64,000 nt of DNA from contig CAWBGE010000021.1 in NCBI GenBank assembly GCA_963788185.1, positions 186,001 through 250,000 on the forward strand. Reading direction: 5' to 3'. Source of the stretch: CAIWHR01 sp963788185. Lineage in GTDB: Bacteria > Pseudomonadota > Gammaproteobacteria > Burkholderiales > Casimicrobiaceae. Under the pieces are notes generated by a model. It was not told the origin of the DNA. It worked only from the letters and a program-made list of their open reading frames with translations, and searched no databases. Within the stretch, counting starts at the first letter, position 1, and each line of letters opens with the position of its first letter. A program made the position numbers and the translations under genes. Shown in pieces: positions 55,629-64,000 of this stretch.

Positions 55629-57857
55629 CTAGCCGGGGTCGGGGTGCAAAACCCGTCCCATCCGCCAGACCTCGCCGGTGGGATCCGTGCGGACGCGCGT
55701 ATGGATGTCATCGCCGGCATCGACCGCGAGCAGATCGACAAAGCTCCCGACTTGCTCTCCATGCCTGGTGTTCGACCCTTCCAGAATGGCCGCCTCCAGC
55801 ACTCCGACGCGCACCTGCTCAACCGCCCGCGGCGGCGGCACACCGGGGGTGTGCTCGTAGTTGAACGCGATGACGTCGAGGAACACCGGCCGGCGCAGCC
55901 GGTTGCCGCCCAGCCGCGTCAGCAGTGCCTCCGCGAGTGCCGGATACGACGTGAACTCGCGATTGGTCAGCCAGTCCGTGATATCGGCTTCGGGCACGCT
56001 GAAGTCGATCCCGACTGCAGCCAGCGCGCCGAGTACCGTTTGCGTCGGCTGCACCTGCAGGCCGACCAGCTGGCGTAACGCGGTTCGTCCGGCGGCGTCG
56101 AGCGCCGGCGCTTCGTTGATCTGGCGAACCACCTGTCCGTACCAGAGCCGCTGGACCTCCTCGCGCACCTTCAATGACCACTGCGGCTCCGGCGTCGGCT
56201 TCCGGAACACCGGCGGCACGGCGCGGTAGCGCTGGAAAATGCCCCGGAGACACCGAGCAAGGGCCGCCGCATCGTCGGGGTGGACGCCGTCGAACCAGCC
56301 CTGGGCGGTGAAGGTTGTGCTGGCCGTCGCGGTCGTCCCGTCCCCGGTGACGGTGACGACGACGGGGGCTTCGAAGCGTTCGCCGCCACGGGAGGTTAGC
56401 GCCAGCTCGAAGACGACCGGGTCGATCGTGTATTCGACCGCGAACGTCACGCCGTCGTAGGGCACGTTCACCATGCCGCTACTGCCTGTGGCCGGTACGC
56501 CGCCGACCGTCCATGCCACCGTTGCTTCGGGGACGGCAGGCGCGCCGCCGCCGCCAAAGCCGGTAGTGCGAATGCGGAACTGGCAAAACGTCGACGTCGC
56601 GAACGTCCCCTTCCGGATCGCGTCGCCGCACGGCGTCGTTGCCTGCTCCAACTCCCCCACCACGCCCACCATATCGTTCGAATGGTTGCCGCGGAGGAGT
56701 TCAACGCGTCGCGCTGCGCCAGCCGTGACCGAGACCTCGACCCAGGCGCGATCCGGATCGATGTTTTCGATCCCGACGACCAGCGGGGTGGTGGCGACGG
56801 CGACGTCGGAGTCCGGCGAGACCGTCGGGACCGACCCGCGGTACCACACCCGCAGGCCGACGTTTGGTTGATCGACGAGCGAGTGCACCACCACGCCCTC
56901 GCGTGACAGGCTCGGTCCGAGGATGTCCATGCCGGCGTCCCACCCGCTGGCCGCGCGGTATTCGACGTAGGCGCGGCCGACCCCGTTCGGAGGCTCGTTC
57001 GGCGGATGCAGGATCAGGAGGCTCTGGCCGGTCGAGGCCGACGCCGGCACCAGGCGCACGCGCACGGCGCCGCCCGGCGGCGGGAACGGGCGCTCGACGA
57101 CACGGCCGGCGAGGGCGTCGGGCAGGAATCGGTGCAGGTTGGCGCGGGAGAGGTGCGGCCCCATCGAAAAGGCGCCCGCGTTCGGCCAACCGCTGACGGG
57201 CGGGCCGACGAAAGTCGGCGAGGCAGAGTACAGCGGGCCGGTCCCGAGCCAGCGGCTGCCGAACGACGCCGAAGACATCAGGTCGTACGGCGATCCGTAC
57301 TCCGGCCCGACGATGATGTTGGCGTCGGCGGGATCCCAGTCGGTGCCATTGTTGTCGAGGCCGAAACTGTGATCGAAGCCGAGCACGTGGCCGATCTCAT
57401 GACACATGAAGGTGTGGTCGCTCGCCAGCGTCGGCAGGACGGCGACGGCGAATCCCCCGACGCCAGTCGTACCGCCGTCGAAATCGGTCGTGATCTTCGG
57501 GGGCTGTCCAGGTTGCCCCGCAAGCGGATTCACGGTCGTGCGCCTGCCGGGGTGCGAGAGCACCACGAGGCCGTCGAGTCCGGCGAGCGGATCGTGGTCG
57601 GGAAAGCGGGCGCGCAGGGCGTTGATCGCGGCCGTCGCCTGCGCGCCGCGGCTGGTGTCGGCGCCGACCATGGTGTCGACCCACGGAAACATCGGCGAGT
57701 CGACGAAGTCCAGGTAGCCGCGAGAGGTGTTGATCCAATAGCGCAGCAGCGCGTGGTCGCCCGTCATCACCATCGCGAGGCACGCCTGATCGGGGATGAC
57801 GGGTACGGAGGTATCGTGCCTTGCGCGGATGATCCCGAGGCGCACATTCTTGGGCAT
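55629..57857 (-). CDS. zinc metalloprotease-like protein of metzincin type
   Basis: 742 aa. The zinc motif HEIGHVLGFDHS (His153, Glu154, His157, His163) and a Met-turn in SPYDLMSS (Met194) define a metzincin catalytic domain in the first 240 residues. The rest is beta-rich, with at least two Ig-like units (about 390-530) and an alpha-helical C-terminal part (about 530-740). No signal peptide is visible despite a very good ribosome-binding site (AGGAGG) ahead of the ATG, so it is either cytoplasmic or exported another way. No obvious immunity or inhibitor gene lies beside it. Confidence 0.75.
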   Translation of the reverse strand: MPKNVRLGIIRARHDTSVPVIPDQACLAMVMTGDHALLRYWINTSRGYLDFVDSPMFPWVDTMVGADTSRGAQATAAINALRARFPDHDPLAGLDGLVVLSHPGRRTTVNPLAGQPGQPPKITTDFDGGTTGVGGFAVAVLPTLASDHTFMCHEIGHVLGFDHSFGLDNNGTDWDPADANIIVGPEYGSPYDLMSSASFGSRWLGTGPLYSASPTFVGPPVSGWPNAGAFSMGPHLSRANLHRFLPDALAGRVVERPFPPPGGAVRVRLVPASASTGQSLLILHPPNEPPNGVGRAYVEYRAASGWDAGMDILGPSLSREGVVVHSLVDQPNVGLRVWYRGSVPTVSPDSDVAVATTPLVVGIENIDPDRAWVEVSVTAGAARRVELLRGNHSNDMVGVVGELEQATTPCGDAIRKGTFATSTFCQFRIRTTGFGGGGAPAVPEATVAWTVGGVPATGSSGMVNVPYDGVTFAVEYTIDPVVFELALTSRGGERFEAPVVVTVTGDGTTATASTTFTAQGWFDGVHPDDAAALARCLRGIFQRYRAVPPVFRKPTPEPQWSLKVREEVQRLWYGQVVRQINEAPALDAAGRTALRQLVGLQVQPTQTVLGALAAVGIDFSVPEADITDWLTNREFTSYPALAEALLTRLGGNRLRRPVFLDVIAFNYEHTPGVPPPRAVEQVRVGVLEAAILEGSNTRHGEQVGSFVDLLAVDAGDDIHTRVRTDPTGEVWRMGRVLHPDPG

Positions 57858-58705
57858 GGGTTGGTCCTCCTGTGTCGGTCGGGGCGGCGGCGGCGAGTGA
57901 ACGCTGCCGGAAGGCTCGGAAATTCAATCCGCGCTGCGAGTCCCAGGCCAAGGGACGGCGCGAGATTAGCGAGGGACTGGAGGGTCAGTCAAGGTGAAAC
58001 TGCGTGACGCAAGCGAGGGCGTCTGAAGCCGTGGGCCAGGATACCGCATTCGAGCAAGGCATCGAACTCGTCTTTGACGAACTGCGGCTAGTACCGCGAC
58101 CCATAAGTTTGCGTACATGCCGAGAGCCGCATCCGCGCGTCAGCGGCGCGAAGCGAACCGCAGCAATAGCCCATGCTATTGCGAGGATGAGCGACAAAGC
58201 CGATGACGATGCGGGGCGGGTCGAACATAGCGAAACTTATGGGTCGCGGTACTAGTCGCCCCGGCGGCGGCCCAAGCTGCTCACGGCGTCGCAATCGCCC
58301 TGTCCGGCGCCTACCGGTGGGCGCCTGCTCCACGCCGCCCACCTTCCCGTGACTACCGCCTGGTCGCCGTCAAAGAGTGCATGGCCAAGTGAGGTGCCAG
58401 GAAGCGGCCCGTGGCAAGCGACGATTGATGGCCGGTCAGCAACCGTCAGGTCGGTCTGCGAGCTGCCTGCTCATCGACGGACGCAGAACGACCCTTCTCG
58501 GTCATACGGTCAGCGAGGCCATGCGTCCGCTTCGCAGCGGTTGCGGCCATTGACGGTGGGGAAGCCTACTTCGGCCGTCGGCCACTTGCCGACGTCGCCC
58601 ATGCGTCCTTGCAAATTGTGCGTCGCCGGCGAACTTTTTGCCGTGGACGGGGATTCGCGGGGACGCGCCACCTGACATGTGGTGCTGTCGTTGGACTTGG
58701 GCTGC
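57858..58705. other. 848-bp gene-free stretch holding a MITE-like element
   Basis: No credible coding sequence. It contains the inverted-repeat element at 58088-58255. The remainder (58256-58705) shows only short frames that look like shadows, with no recognisable protein or RNA. Confidence 0.6.
58088..58255. mobile_element. MITE-like element with 23-bp perfect terminal inverted repeats
   Basis: 168 bp. The ends (58088-58110 and 58233-58255) are perfect inverted repeats: CTAGTACCGCGACCCATAAG plus TTT, and its complement. The outermost CTAG is self-complementary and may be a target duplication, as made by IS5-type transposases that prefer YTAR sites. No transposase. An internal hairpin (GCAATAGC / GCTATTGC, 58163-58182) lies near the centre. 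A non-autonomous element mobilised by an IS elsewhere is the likeliest reading. Confidence 0.75.
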
Positions 58706-59497
58706 TCAGAACCCAAGCACCTTGTAACCCACTTCCAGACCCCACGAACCCGGCCTGTCACCGCCGACGAAAACCGACGGCTTGATGAAAGCGATGGCAT
58801 TGCCACCGAACGCCTTTCCGATCACGCGGCCCGCTGTGACCTGCAAACTGAAGAAGCGCTTGTCGTTTTCCCAATCGAAGTTGAGCGCCGGGTCGAAGGT
58901 CATCAGGTTGCGGGGATCCGCGAACTTGGGCACGTAGTAGAAATCCAAAGTCGTGAAGTTGATATCGGGCCGAGTCTTGTCGCCCGAGAAGCTGTTGTTC
59001 TGCACGAAAGCCGGCGCAAAGATCGACCCGTTCTCCAGGAACCGCGCATAGATCAGCGTGCCCTTGAATGCGTTTTTCCCAGAACCGAGTTCAGGCCGTT
59101 GCGCGGTATTGAAGAACAGTTCGCCCTGGGCCACGAAGCCATGTTCCTTGGTCAGCCCGAAGACATGGGCGAGCTGCACCGAAACATCGCCAACCCCGAA
59201 TTTTTCATTGCCGAAAACATCGACAGACGTGGCCAGTGCGCGAAACCTGAGGCTGTAGTCGCGCTTCTCGCCGAGCGGTTGTGTGAAGCTCAATCGCAGC
59301 GTGCTGCTGCCGAAGCCGTCTCTCAAATCTAGATACTCGTACTTGGCTTCTGCCAACCTCGAGAATTTGGTCGGGTCGGTGCCATTGTCCACAGCCTGGG
59401 CGGCCTCCTGTCCCATCTGCGCCATCTGCTGCGCTTGGGAGGGACAGGCCAGAAGGCAGCCGACCACCAGTGCAATAAGACTTTGGCACCTCCTCAT
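58706..59497 (-). CDS. outer-membrane beta-barrel protein, transporter-like
   Basis: 263 aa with signal peptide (1-22, ending SQAQ). Alternating hydrophobic segments such as AKYEYLDLRDGFGSSTLRLSF, YSLRFRALATSV and NFTTLDFYYVPKFADP suggest a beta-barrel; it ends in Phe (VGYKVLGF), the usual outer-membrane assembly signal. I see no family match beyond a general resemblance to porin-like proteins found beside degradation genes. It lies 85 bp after the arylsulfatase and may admit its substrate or release products. Confidence 0.7.
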   Translation of the reverse strand: MRRCQSLIALVVGCLLACPSQAQQMAQMGQEAAQAVDNGTDPTKFSRLAEAKYEYLDLRDGFGSSTLRLSFTQPLGEKRDYSLRFRALATSVDVFGNEKFGVGDVSVQLAHVFGLTKEHGFVAQGELFFNTAQRPELGSGKNAFKGTLIYARFLENGSIFAPAFVQNNSFSGDKTRPDINFTTLDFYYVPKFADPRNLMTFDPALNFDWENDKRFFSLQVTAGRVIGKAFGGNAIAFIKPSVFVGGDRPGSWGLEVGYKVLGF

Positions 59498-59582
59498 GAT
59501 CAATTTCCAAGAATTTGCCGATGCTCCCGAATGCGGGCTCCACCGATTGTTTGCGAAGTCCATTCGGTGCTTCCCGGCGTGC

Positions 59583-61181
59583 CTACTGCTTAGCCTTGCC
59601 GATGAACTCCTGCACGATATTGGACATGTCGAAGGTCTTGCCGCCTTGAACAGGCGGGAAGTCGGCAAGTGTCTTGAGGTGCGCATTCATGAGTTCGCCC
59701 ATGGGCTGCAGCATCCAGGACGTCTTCTGCAGCAGGTGCCCGTACGAGTCCTTGTTGTCGTAGCTTTCGAACGGGTCCATTCGGATGTTGAACACCAGTG
59801 GCGCCGTGCGTGGCACCACGTTGGCGTAGTAGTCTTCCTTGGTAGAGAAGTGCCACTTCCACGGCCCCATGCGCACCGCCATGAGCTTGCTTTCGTAGTA
59901 GTGGAAGATGTGGTTGCGTGCCGACTCCGCCGACTTGCCGCTCCAATAGTCGAGGTTGTTCACGCCGTCGATGTACTGCTTCTTCTCGGCCTTCACGCGC
60001 TCGACCACGTCGGGCACGCCCGCTGCCGCGGCCAGGCTGGTGAACATGTCCTGGTGGGCCTGGATACCGTTGAGCAGTCCGCCGGCCTTGACGACACCGG
60101 GCCAGCGCAACATGGACACCACGCGCACGCCGCCTTCGTAGGTGGTCATCTTCTCGCCGCGGAAGGGCGTGGTCGCGCCATGCGGCCACGAGGAATGCTC
60201 GGGGCCGTTGTCGGTGGAGTACCAGACGATCGTGTTCTCGTCGAGTCCGTTGGCCTTCAGGAAGTCCAGCACGAGTCCGACATCGTGGTCATGCTGGAGC
60301 ATGCCGCTGCCATGCACATCGGCTTCGCTGGTGTACTTCTCGGCGGCGTAGCGCCACTTGTCGTTCAGGCGCGTGTAGAGGTGCATGCGCGTGGCGTTGA
60401 GCCACACAAAGAAGGGCTTGCCATCCGCCTTGGACTTCTTCATGAAATCGGTGGCCTTGGGGATCGCTTCGGCAGCGTCGAAGTCCTTCATCCGCTCCTG
60501 TGTCAGTGGGCCGGTGTCGGTGAGCGTCTGCTTGCCGACGCGGCCGAAACGCGGATCGATGGTCGGGTCGTCCTTGTCGTTCGCAAAGGCATGGATCACG
60601 CCACGCGTGCCGAATTTCTTTTCATAAGCCTCGACGCTGCCGGAGTACGCCTTGCCGAAGCGCTGGAAGTCGCGCTGCTCCTGCTCTTCCTGCGTGTTCA
60701 AGTGGTACAGGTTGCCGAAGAACTCGTCAAACCCGTGCATCGTGGGCAGGTGTTCATTGCGATCACCCAAGTGGTTCTTGCCGAAGTGCCCGGTGCGATA
60801 GCCGGCCTGCTTCATCACCTCGGCGAGGCTCGGCGACGCCGCCTGCAGGCCGAGCTTGTCGCCAGGTGATCCCACAGTGGTCATGCCGGAGCGGATGGGG
60901 TACTGACCCGTGATGAACGCCGCGCGGCCCGCGGTGCACGAGGCCTGAGCATAGTGGTCGGTGAAGCGCACGCCATCCATCCCGATACGGTCGATGTTGG
61001 GCGTGGTGTAGCCCATCGTGCCCATGCCATAGGCGCTGACGTTTTGCCAGCCCACGTCGTCGCCCCAGATCACCAGGATGTTCGGTTGCTTGGCGGTCTG
61101 GGCCGATGCGATGTTGGCGAGCAAGACCGCAGCCATGCAGGCACAACCGGCGAGAAACTGCGTTGCGTTTCGTGGGCTCAT
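59583..61181 (-). CDS. periplasmic arylsulfatase
   Basis: Hydrolyses sulfate esters. 532 aa with signal peptide (1-27, ending ASA-Q). Formylglycine site at Cys82 in CTAGR, to be oxidised by a maturase encoded elsewhere. Metal ligands: Asp41-Asp42 in WGDDVGW and Asp324-Asn325 in YSTDNGPEH; catalytic Lys135 and His137 in GKNHLG. Substrate not readable. Start ATG has GAGGAG upstream. Divergent from the LysR regulator at 61318 and followed by the outer-membrane protein. Confidence 0.93.
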   Translation of the reverse strand: MSPRNATQFLAGCACMAAVLLANIASAQTAKQPNILVIWGDDVGWQNVSAYGMGTMGYTTPNIDRIGMDGVRFTDHYAQASCTAGRAAFITGQYPIRSGMTTVGSPGDKLGLQAASPSLAEVMKQAGYRTGHFGKNHLGDRNEHLPTMHGFDEFFGNLYHLNTQEEQEQRDFQRFGKAYSGSVEAYEKKFGTRGVIHAFANDKDDPTIDPRFGRVGKQTLTDTGPLTQERMKDFDAAEAIPKATDFMKKSKADGKPFFVWLNATRMHLYTRLNDKWRYAAEKYTSEADVHGSGMLQHDHDVGLVLDFLKANGLDENTIVWYSTDNGPEHSSWPHGATTPFRGEKMTTYEGGVRVVSMLRWPGVVKAGGLLNGIQAHQDMFTSLAAAAGVPDVVERVKAEKKQYIDGVNNLDYWSGKSAESARNHIFHYYESKLMAVRMGPWKWHFSTKEDYYANVVPRTAPLVFNIRMDPFESYDNKDSYGHLLQKTSWMLQPMGELMNAHLKTLADFPPVQGGKTFDMSNIVQEFIGKAKQ

Positions 61182-61300
61182 GGGCGGAACACTCCTCTAT
61201 TTGGCTCACGCGCTCTGCGTTGGGCGTGATGGGACGAAAAAAAGTTGCGCAGTATTTCATCGGATTTGCCATATGTCCAATGTCGCAAATAGGCTGTTGT

Positions 61301-61317
61301 GATACGCTTTTCGTATC
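61301..61317. promoter_or_regulatory. LysR-type binding site abutting the regulator's start
   Basis: GATACG and CGTATC with a 5-bp spacer, containing the LysR T-N11-A pattern. It ends exactly one base before the GTG of the regulator, in the divergent gap with the sulfatase. It fits autoregulation and control of the sulfatase gene. Confidence 0.6.
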
Positions 61318-62307
61318 GTGAATGATCTCCGACTCATCCGCCTCGCGATTGCGCTCGGGCGCCACGGCAACTTCGCGCGGGCGGCGGAGGAGATGAATCT
61401 TTCGCAGCCGAGTCTCACCCGTGGAATTGCTGCGCTGGAACGCACCCTCGGGGTTCCGCTGTTCGATCGGACGCGCAAGGGCGCGATACCCACGGTGTTT
61501 GGCCGCGTTCTGCTCGAACGCGGCGAGTCCATGCTCAGAGACGATGCTGATCTGCGCAGGGAGATGCAGCTTCTTGCCGGATTGGAAGCGGGATCGCTCG
61601 CGATTGGTGCCGGGGCATTTGCTGGCGAGATCTCCGTCCCCAAGGCCATTGCCCATGTCGTTCGCGCTCATCCGCGCCTGCGGATCAGGTTCATCGTTGC
61701 CGACCCGGATCAAGTGGTACAGGACGTATTGGCAGGGCGCATCGACGTTGGCGTCGCTTCGACCGTTGACCTTGAAGGGGACGCGCGGCTCGTGGTTGAA
61801 ACCCTTCCCCCGTTGCGGGTCTACTTGGCATGTCGCCCCGATCATCCCTTGGCCCGGGAATCCCGCCCCTCCCTCGCGCGGGCGCTCGAGTTTCCATTGG
61901 CGACCACGCAACTCCGTGGCGCGCAAGCGGCACTTGCCGCAAGGGCCGGCGCCACGCCGGTTCGTCAAAGACAGGCCGCGGCTCTCCATCCGCAGATCCT
62001 CGTGAACTCACTCTCGCATGCGCGCCTGATCGCGCGGGACAGTGACGCCCTGTTCCCAGCGACCGCGGCGCTCCTGGCCGAGGATGTGGCGGCGGGAAGG
62101 CTCGTCAGGCTGGACTGCCGTGTACCGGAGATGCGGACCACTTACGGCATCCTCTATCTTCGTGGCCGGACCCTGGCGCCGGCCGCAAAGGCGTTCATCG
62201 AGACCTTGCGTGCCGTCGAGGCAGAAGCCAAGCGAGCCGATGTCGAGCCCGCTCCGGCGCGGAAGGCCTCGGGGAGGCGCCATCACAGCGGCGGTAGCGG
62301 CCGCTAA
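61318..62307 (+). CDS. LysR-family transcriptional regulator
   Basis: 329 aa. Winged helix-turn-helix at residues 1-60 (LIRLAIALGRHGNFARAAEEMNLSQPSLTRGIAALE in part), then a substrate-binding domain with LRIRFIVADPDQVVQDVLAGRIDVGVAS. C-terminal tail (about 300-329) is basic and probably disordered. The start is a GTG without a ribosome-binding site; the LysR box occupies that place, so translation may be leaderless or start weakly. Divergent from the sulfatase gene, the likely target. Confidence 0.88.
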   Translation: MNDLRLIRLAIALGRHGNFARAAEEMNLSQPSLTRGIAALERTLGVPLFDRTRKGAIPTVFGRVLLERGESMLRDDADLRREMQLLAGLEAGSLAIGAGAFAGEISVPKAIAHVVRAHPRLRIRFIVADPDQVVQDVLAGRIDVGVASTVDLEGDARLVVETLPPLRVYLACRPDHPLARESRPSLARALEFPLATTQLRGAQAALAARAGATPVRQRQAAALHPQILVNSLSHARLIARDSDALFPATAALLAEDVAAGRLVRLDCRVPEMRTTYGILYLRGRTLAPAAKAFIETLRAVEAEAKRADVEPAPARKASGRRHHSGGSGR

Positions 62308-63197
62308 CCACGCCAGCAACTCGGTGGCCGCGTTCCACGGTCGCCAGCCTTAAAGAAAGAGTTTCTTTGGCCGGTCTTGATGGCCGAAATGGACGGTACA
62401 CCCCGCCAACGGCAACGACTGCAAGCCGTCTTGCTGCGGACGCTCGACCAGAACATGTTGAGGACCGGTCGTGGCCGGACGACGACCCTCAGATCTGGCG
62501 GCCGCGACCAGCCCGATGTGATTACACCTCAGCTTGCTCTGCGATCTCCAGCGCACCGTCGACCTCGATACCGAGGTACCTGACCGAGCGTTCCAACTTG
62601 GTGTGGCCGAGTAGAAGTTGGACGGCCCGGAGATTCCTAGTTCGCCGGTAGATCAGCGTCGGCTTGGTGCGTCTCATGGAGTGGGTACCGTACGCTGCCG
62701 GGTCGAGCCCAATCGACCTCACCCACGACCGACGATTCGGGAATACTGCCGGGCCGAACGATGCGGTGACTCCGACACCCGACTCGGGAACAGGAACTGC
62801 TCCCGCTTCAGGTGCGCCGCGGCGATCCAGGCGGCGACCGCGTCGCGCGTTTGCTCCGCGAGCTCAAACTGGACCGGCCGCTGCGTCTTCTTCTGCATGA
62901 CGATGGCACGGGCGGCGATGTGACTATCCACACGCTTCCGACTCAGCCAGCTTCCGAAACTGGGTGTGCCGCAGATTCCTGGTCGACACCGAAAACGTGC
63001 CGAGATGCGCCTTCGCGCACGAAGGTGCACGTCTAGTCTCGCCGCTGACGAAGCCCCTGACCTGAAGCGTGTCGAACGACGTCTTGTGCCGGCGATGAAC
63101 ACTGCGGTGTCGTATCCATGACAATGACTTGATCGCAATCGGTTCGCACCCTACGATACCTCGTCGCCTGGGGCGCTTTGCGGAAGAAGATATCGCG
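62308..63197. other. region between the LysR gene and the PfpI gene, with recombinase remnant
   Basis: Holds the broken tyrosine recombinase (62522-62941). 62308-62521 shows no gene, only a small hairpin (AAAGAAA / TTTCTTT, 62352-62368) 45 bp past the LysR stop. 62942-63197 contains no intact gene; frames there are interrupted and may be debris from the same insertion. Confidence 0.5.
62522..62941 (-). pseudogene. tyrosine recombinase/integrase remnant, truncated and frameshifted
   Basis: The C-terminal half of an integrase is readable on the minus strand in two frames. The first piece holds RAIVMQKKTQRPVQFELAEQ and LFPSRVSESPHRSARQYSRIV; the second continues with YGTHSMRRTKPTLIYRRT, LLLGHTKLERSVRYLGI, which carries the catalytic His-x-x-Arg, His and Tyr. 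They meet at about 62732 with the loss of one base, leaving a stop at 62719-62721. The N-terminal third is missing beyond about 62941. The family is the small tyrosine recombinase common in proteobacterial islands. Not functional as written. Confidence 0.8.
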
Positions 63198-63809
63198 ATG
63201 CACATTGCCATCCTCACGTTCGACGGCTTCAACGAACTCGACTCGTTCATCGCGCTCGGCATCCTGAACCGCGTCAAGAAGCCGAACTGGCGAGTATCGA
63301 TCGCCTGCCCCACCACGCGCGTCCGGTCGATGAACGGTGTGGTCGTCGACGCTCAGTCAACGCTGCGCGAAGCGGGTACTGCCGATGCGGTCATCGTCGG
63401 CAGTGGAATGCAGACGCGGGAGGTTGTCACCGACCCGGCGCTGATGGAGCAGTTGCAGCTCGACCCTGTCCGGCAACTGGTTGGCGCGCAGTGCTCCGGC
63501 ACCCTCGTGCTGGCCAGGTTGGGGCTGCTCGACGGCGTGCCAGCCTGCACCGATCTGACCACGAAGCCCTGGGTCGAAGAAGCCGGCATCGAAGTACTGA
63601 ACCAGCCCTTTGTCGCCAGGGGCAATGTGGCCACGGCCGGTGGCTGCCTCGCGTCAGGGTACCTCGCCGCCTGGGCGATTGCCCGTCTGGACGGCGTGGC
63701 GGCGGCAAGGAACGCGCTGCACTACGTCGCACCGGTGGGCGAGAAGGACGAGTACATCGAGCACATGTTGCGAAACGTCACGCCCTACCTCGAAGAAGGG
63801 CACGCCTGA
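63198..63809 (+). CDS. DJ-1/PfpI family protein
   Basis: 203 aa, class I glutamine amidotransferase-like fold. Starts MHIAILTFDGFNELDSFIALGIL; the nucleophile elbow is GAQCSGTLVLA with the reactive cysteine. Related proteins include isonitrile hydratases and AraC-linked sensors; the family gives no sure reaction. The start ATG has GGAAGAAG about ten bases upstream. Two bases separate it from the PaiB-like gene. Confidence 0.82.
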   Translation: MHIAILTFDGFNELDSFIALGILNRVKKPNWRVSIACPTTRVRSMNGVVVDAQSTLREAGTADAVIVGSGMQTREVVTDPALMEQLQLDPVRQLVGAQCSGTLVLARLGLLDGVPACTDLTTKPWVEEAGIEVLNQPFVARGNVATAGGCLASGYLAAWAIARLDGVAAARNALHYVAPVGEKDEYIEHMLRNVTPYLEEGHA

Positions 63810-63811
63810 GC

Positions 63812-64000
63812 ATGTTCATCCCGAAGAGCTTCCGTGAGGACCGGACCGAGCATCTGCACAGGCTGATGCAGGAGCACCCGCTGGGCTTGCTGATTTCCCA
63901 TGGCACGGGCGGTCTGCAGGCAAGTCCCGTCCCCTTCTTGCTCTATCCCGAGGAAGGGAGTTTCGGCGTGCTTCGCGCACACCTGGCCAAGGCAAACCCG
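63812..64000 (+). CDS. FMN-binding negative regulator, PaiB-like (cut by window end)
   Basis: The first 63 residues are inside the window. MFIPKSFREDRTEHLHRLMQEHPLGLLIS and the following ASPVPFLLYPEEGSFGVLRAHLAKANP match the start of PaiB-type FMN-binding proteins, which bind flavin and have been linked to protease and sporulation control in Bacillus. Whether this one regulates transcription is unknown. Confidence 0.85.
   Translation, partial: MFIPKSFREDRTEHLHRLMQEHPLGLLISHGTGGLQASPVPFLLYPEEGSFGVLRAHLAKANP

Noticed and set aside
58349..58675. 108-codon plus-strand frame after the MITE-like element
   Set aside because: No ribosome-binding site, no domain, and a composition like non-coding sequence; a shorter opposing frame is equally poor.
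62942..63197. Small frame ending upstream of the PfpI gene as an N-terminal integrase part
   Set aside because: The translation does not match the expected integrase N-terminus; at most it is debris.

Overview
The window looks like a contiguous piece of a betaproteobacterial chromosome. It is GC-rich throughout (by eye roughly two thirds G+C). The gene content and order are typical of that class: priA and hemE side by side, gltB-gltD, the type IV pilus cluster pilM-N-O-P-Q followed by aroK-aroB, cytochrome c4 divergent from engB, a pcm-like/rhodanese/tolC cluster next to waaA, and a BPSS1780-like membrane protein. I could not fix the genus from the sequence alone. No rRNA, tRNA or CRISPR array was found.

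Layout. 1-11 kb, minus strand: argS (cut by the window edge), priA, hemE, gltD (one-base frameshift near its 3' end) and gltB, with a strong-looking promoter ahead of gltB and a hairpin terminator between gltD and hemE. 11.3-12.6 kb: a surface lipoprotein on the plus strand. 12.7-19.6 kb, minus strand: pilM, N, O, P, Q, aroK, aroB in one tightly overlapping operon (type IV pilus alignment complex, secretin, shikimate pathway). 19.7-28 kb: penicillin-binding protein 1A with a translationally coupled unknown protein; hemB; a DnaQ-like exonuclease overlapping a cNMP/CBS/nucleotidyltransferase protein; engB divergent from cytochrome c4. 28-32.6 kb: an unusual pair, a membrane-anchored glycosidase-like protein and a secreted trypsin-fold protease. 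32.7-40.4 kb: envelope polysaccharide block (rfbB-A-C-D for dTDP-rhamnose, a UDP-glucuronate epimerase-like gene, a GT2 glycosyltransferase, then waaC and waaA on the opposite strand). 40.4-47.4 kb: tolC, rhodanese, pcm-like methyltransferase, then an RND pump and its membrane fusion protein. 47.8-52.9 kb: a complete branched-chain amino acid (Liv-type) ABC transporter with a lipoprotein binding protein. 53.7-55.5 kb: hemF, Nudix hydrolase, acylphosphatase.

55.5-64 kb is looser and looks accessory. It holds a dispersed-repeat hairpin, a metzincin-type protease, a 168-bp inverted-repeat element (MITE-like), an arylsulfatase and outer-membrane protein pair with a divergent LysR regulator, a broken tyrosine recombinase, a DJ-1/PfpI protein and the start of a PaiB-like gene. 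The sulfatase block, lying between the MITE-like element and the recombinase remnant, reads as an acquired module.

Three haem genes (hemE, hemB, hemF) are scattered through the window. Most of the rest concerns the envelope: pilus assembly, peptidoglycan synthesis, LPS and rhamnose, efflux and secreted hydrolases. I did not find a system I would call clearly new. The least explained items are the glycosidase-like/protease pair at 28-32.6 kb, a seven-base tandem repeat inside the efflux operon, a palindromic operator over the start of the tolC operon, and the sulfatase module with its LysR-type box abutting the regulator's start codon.
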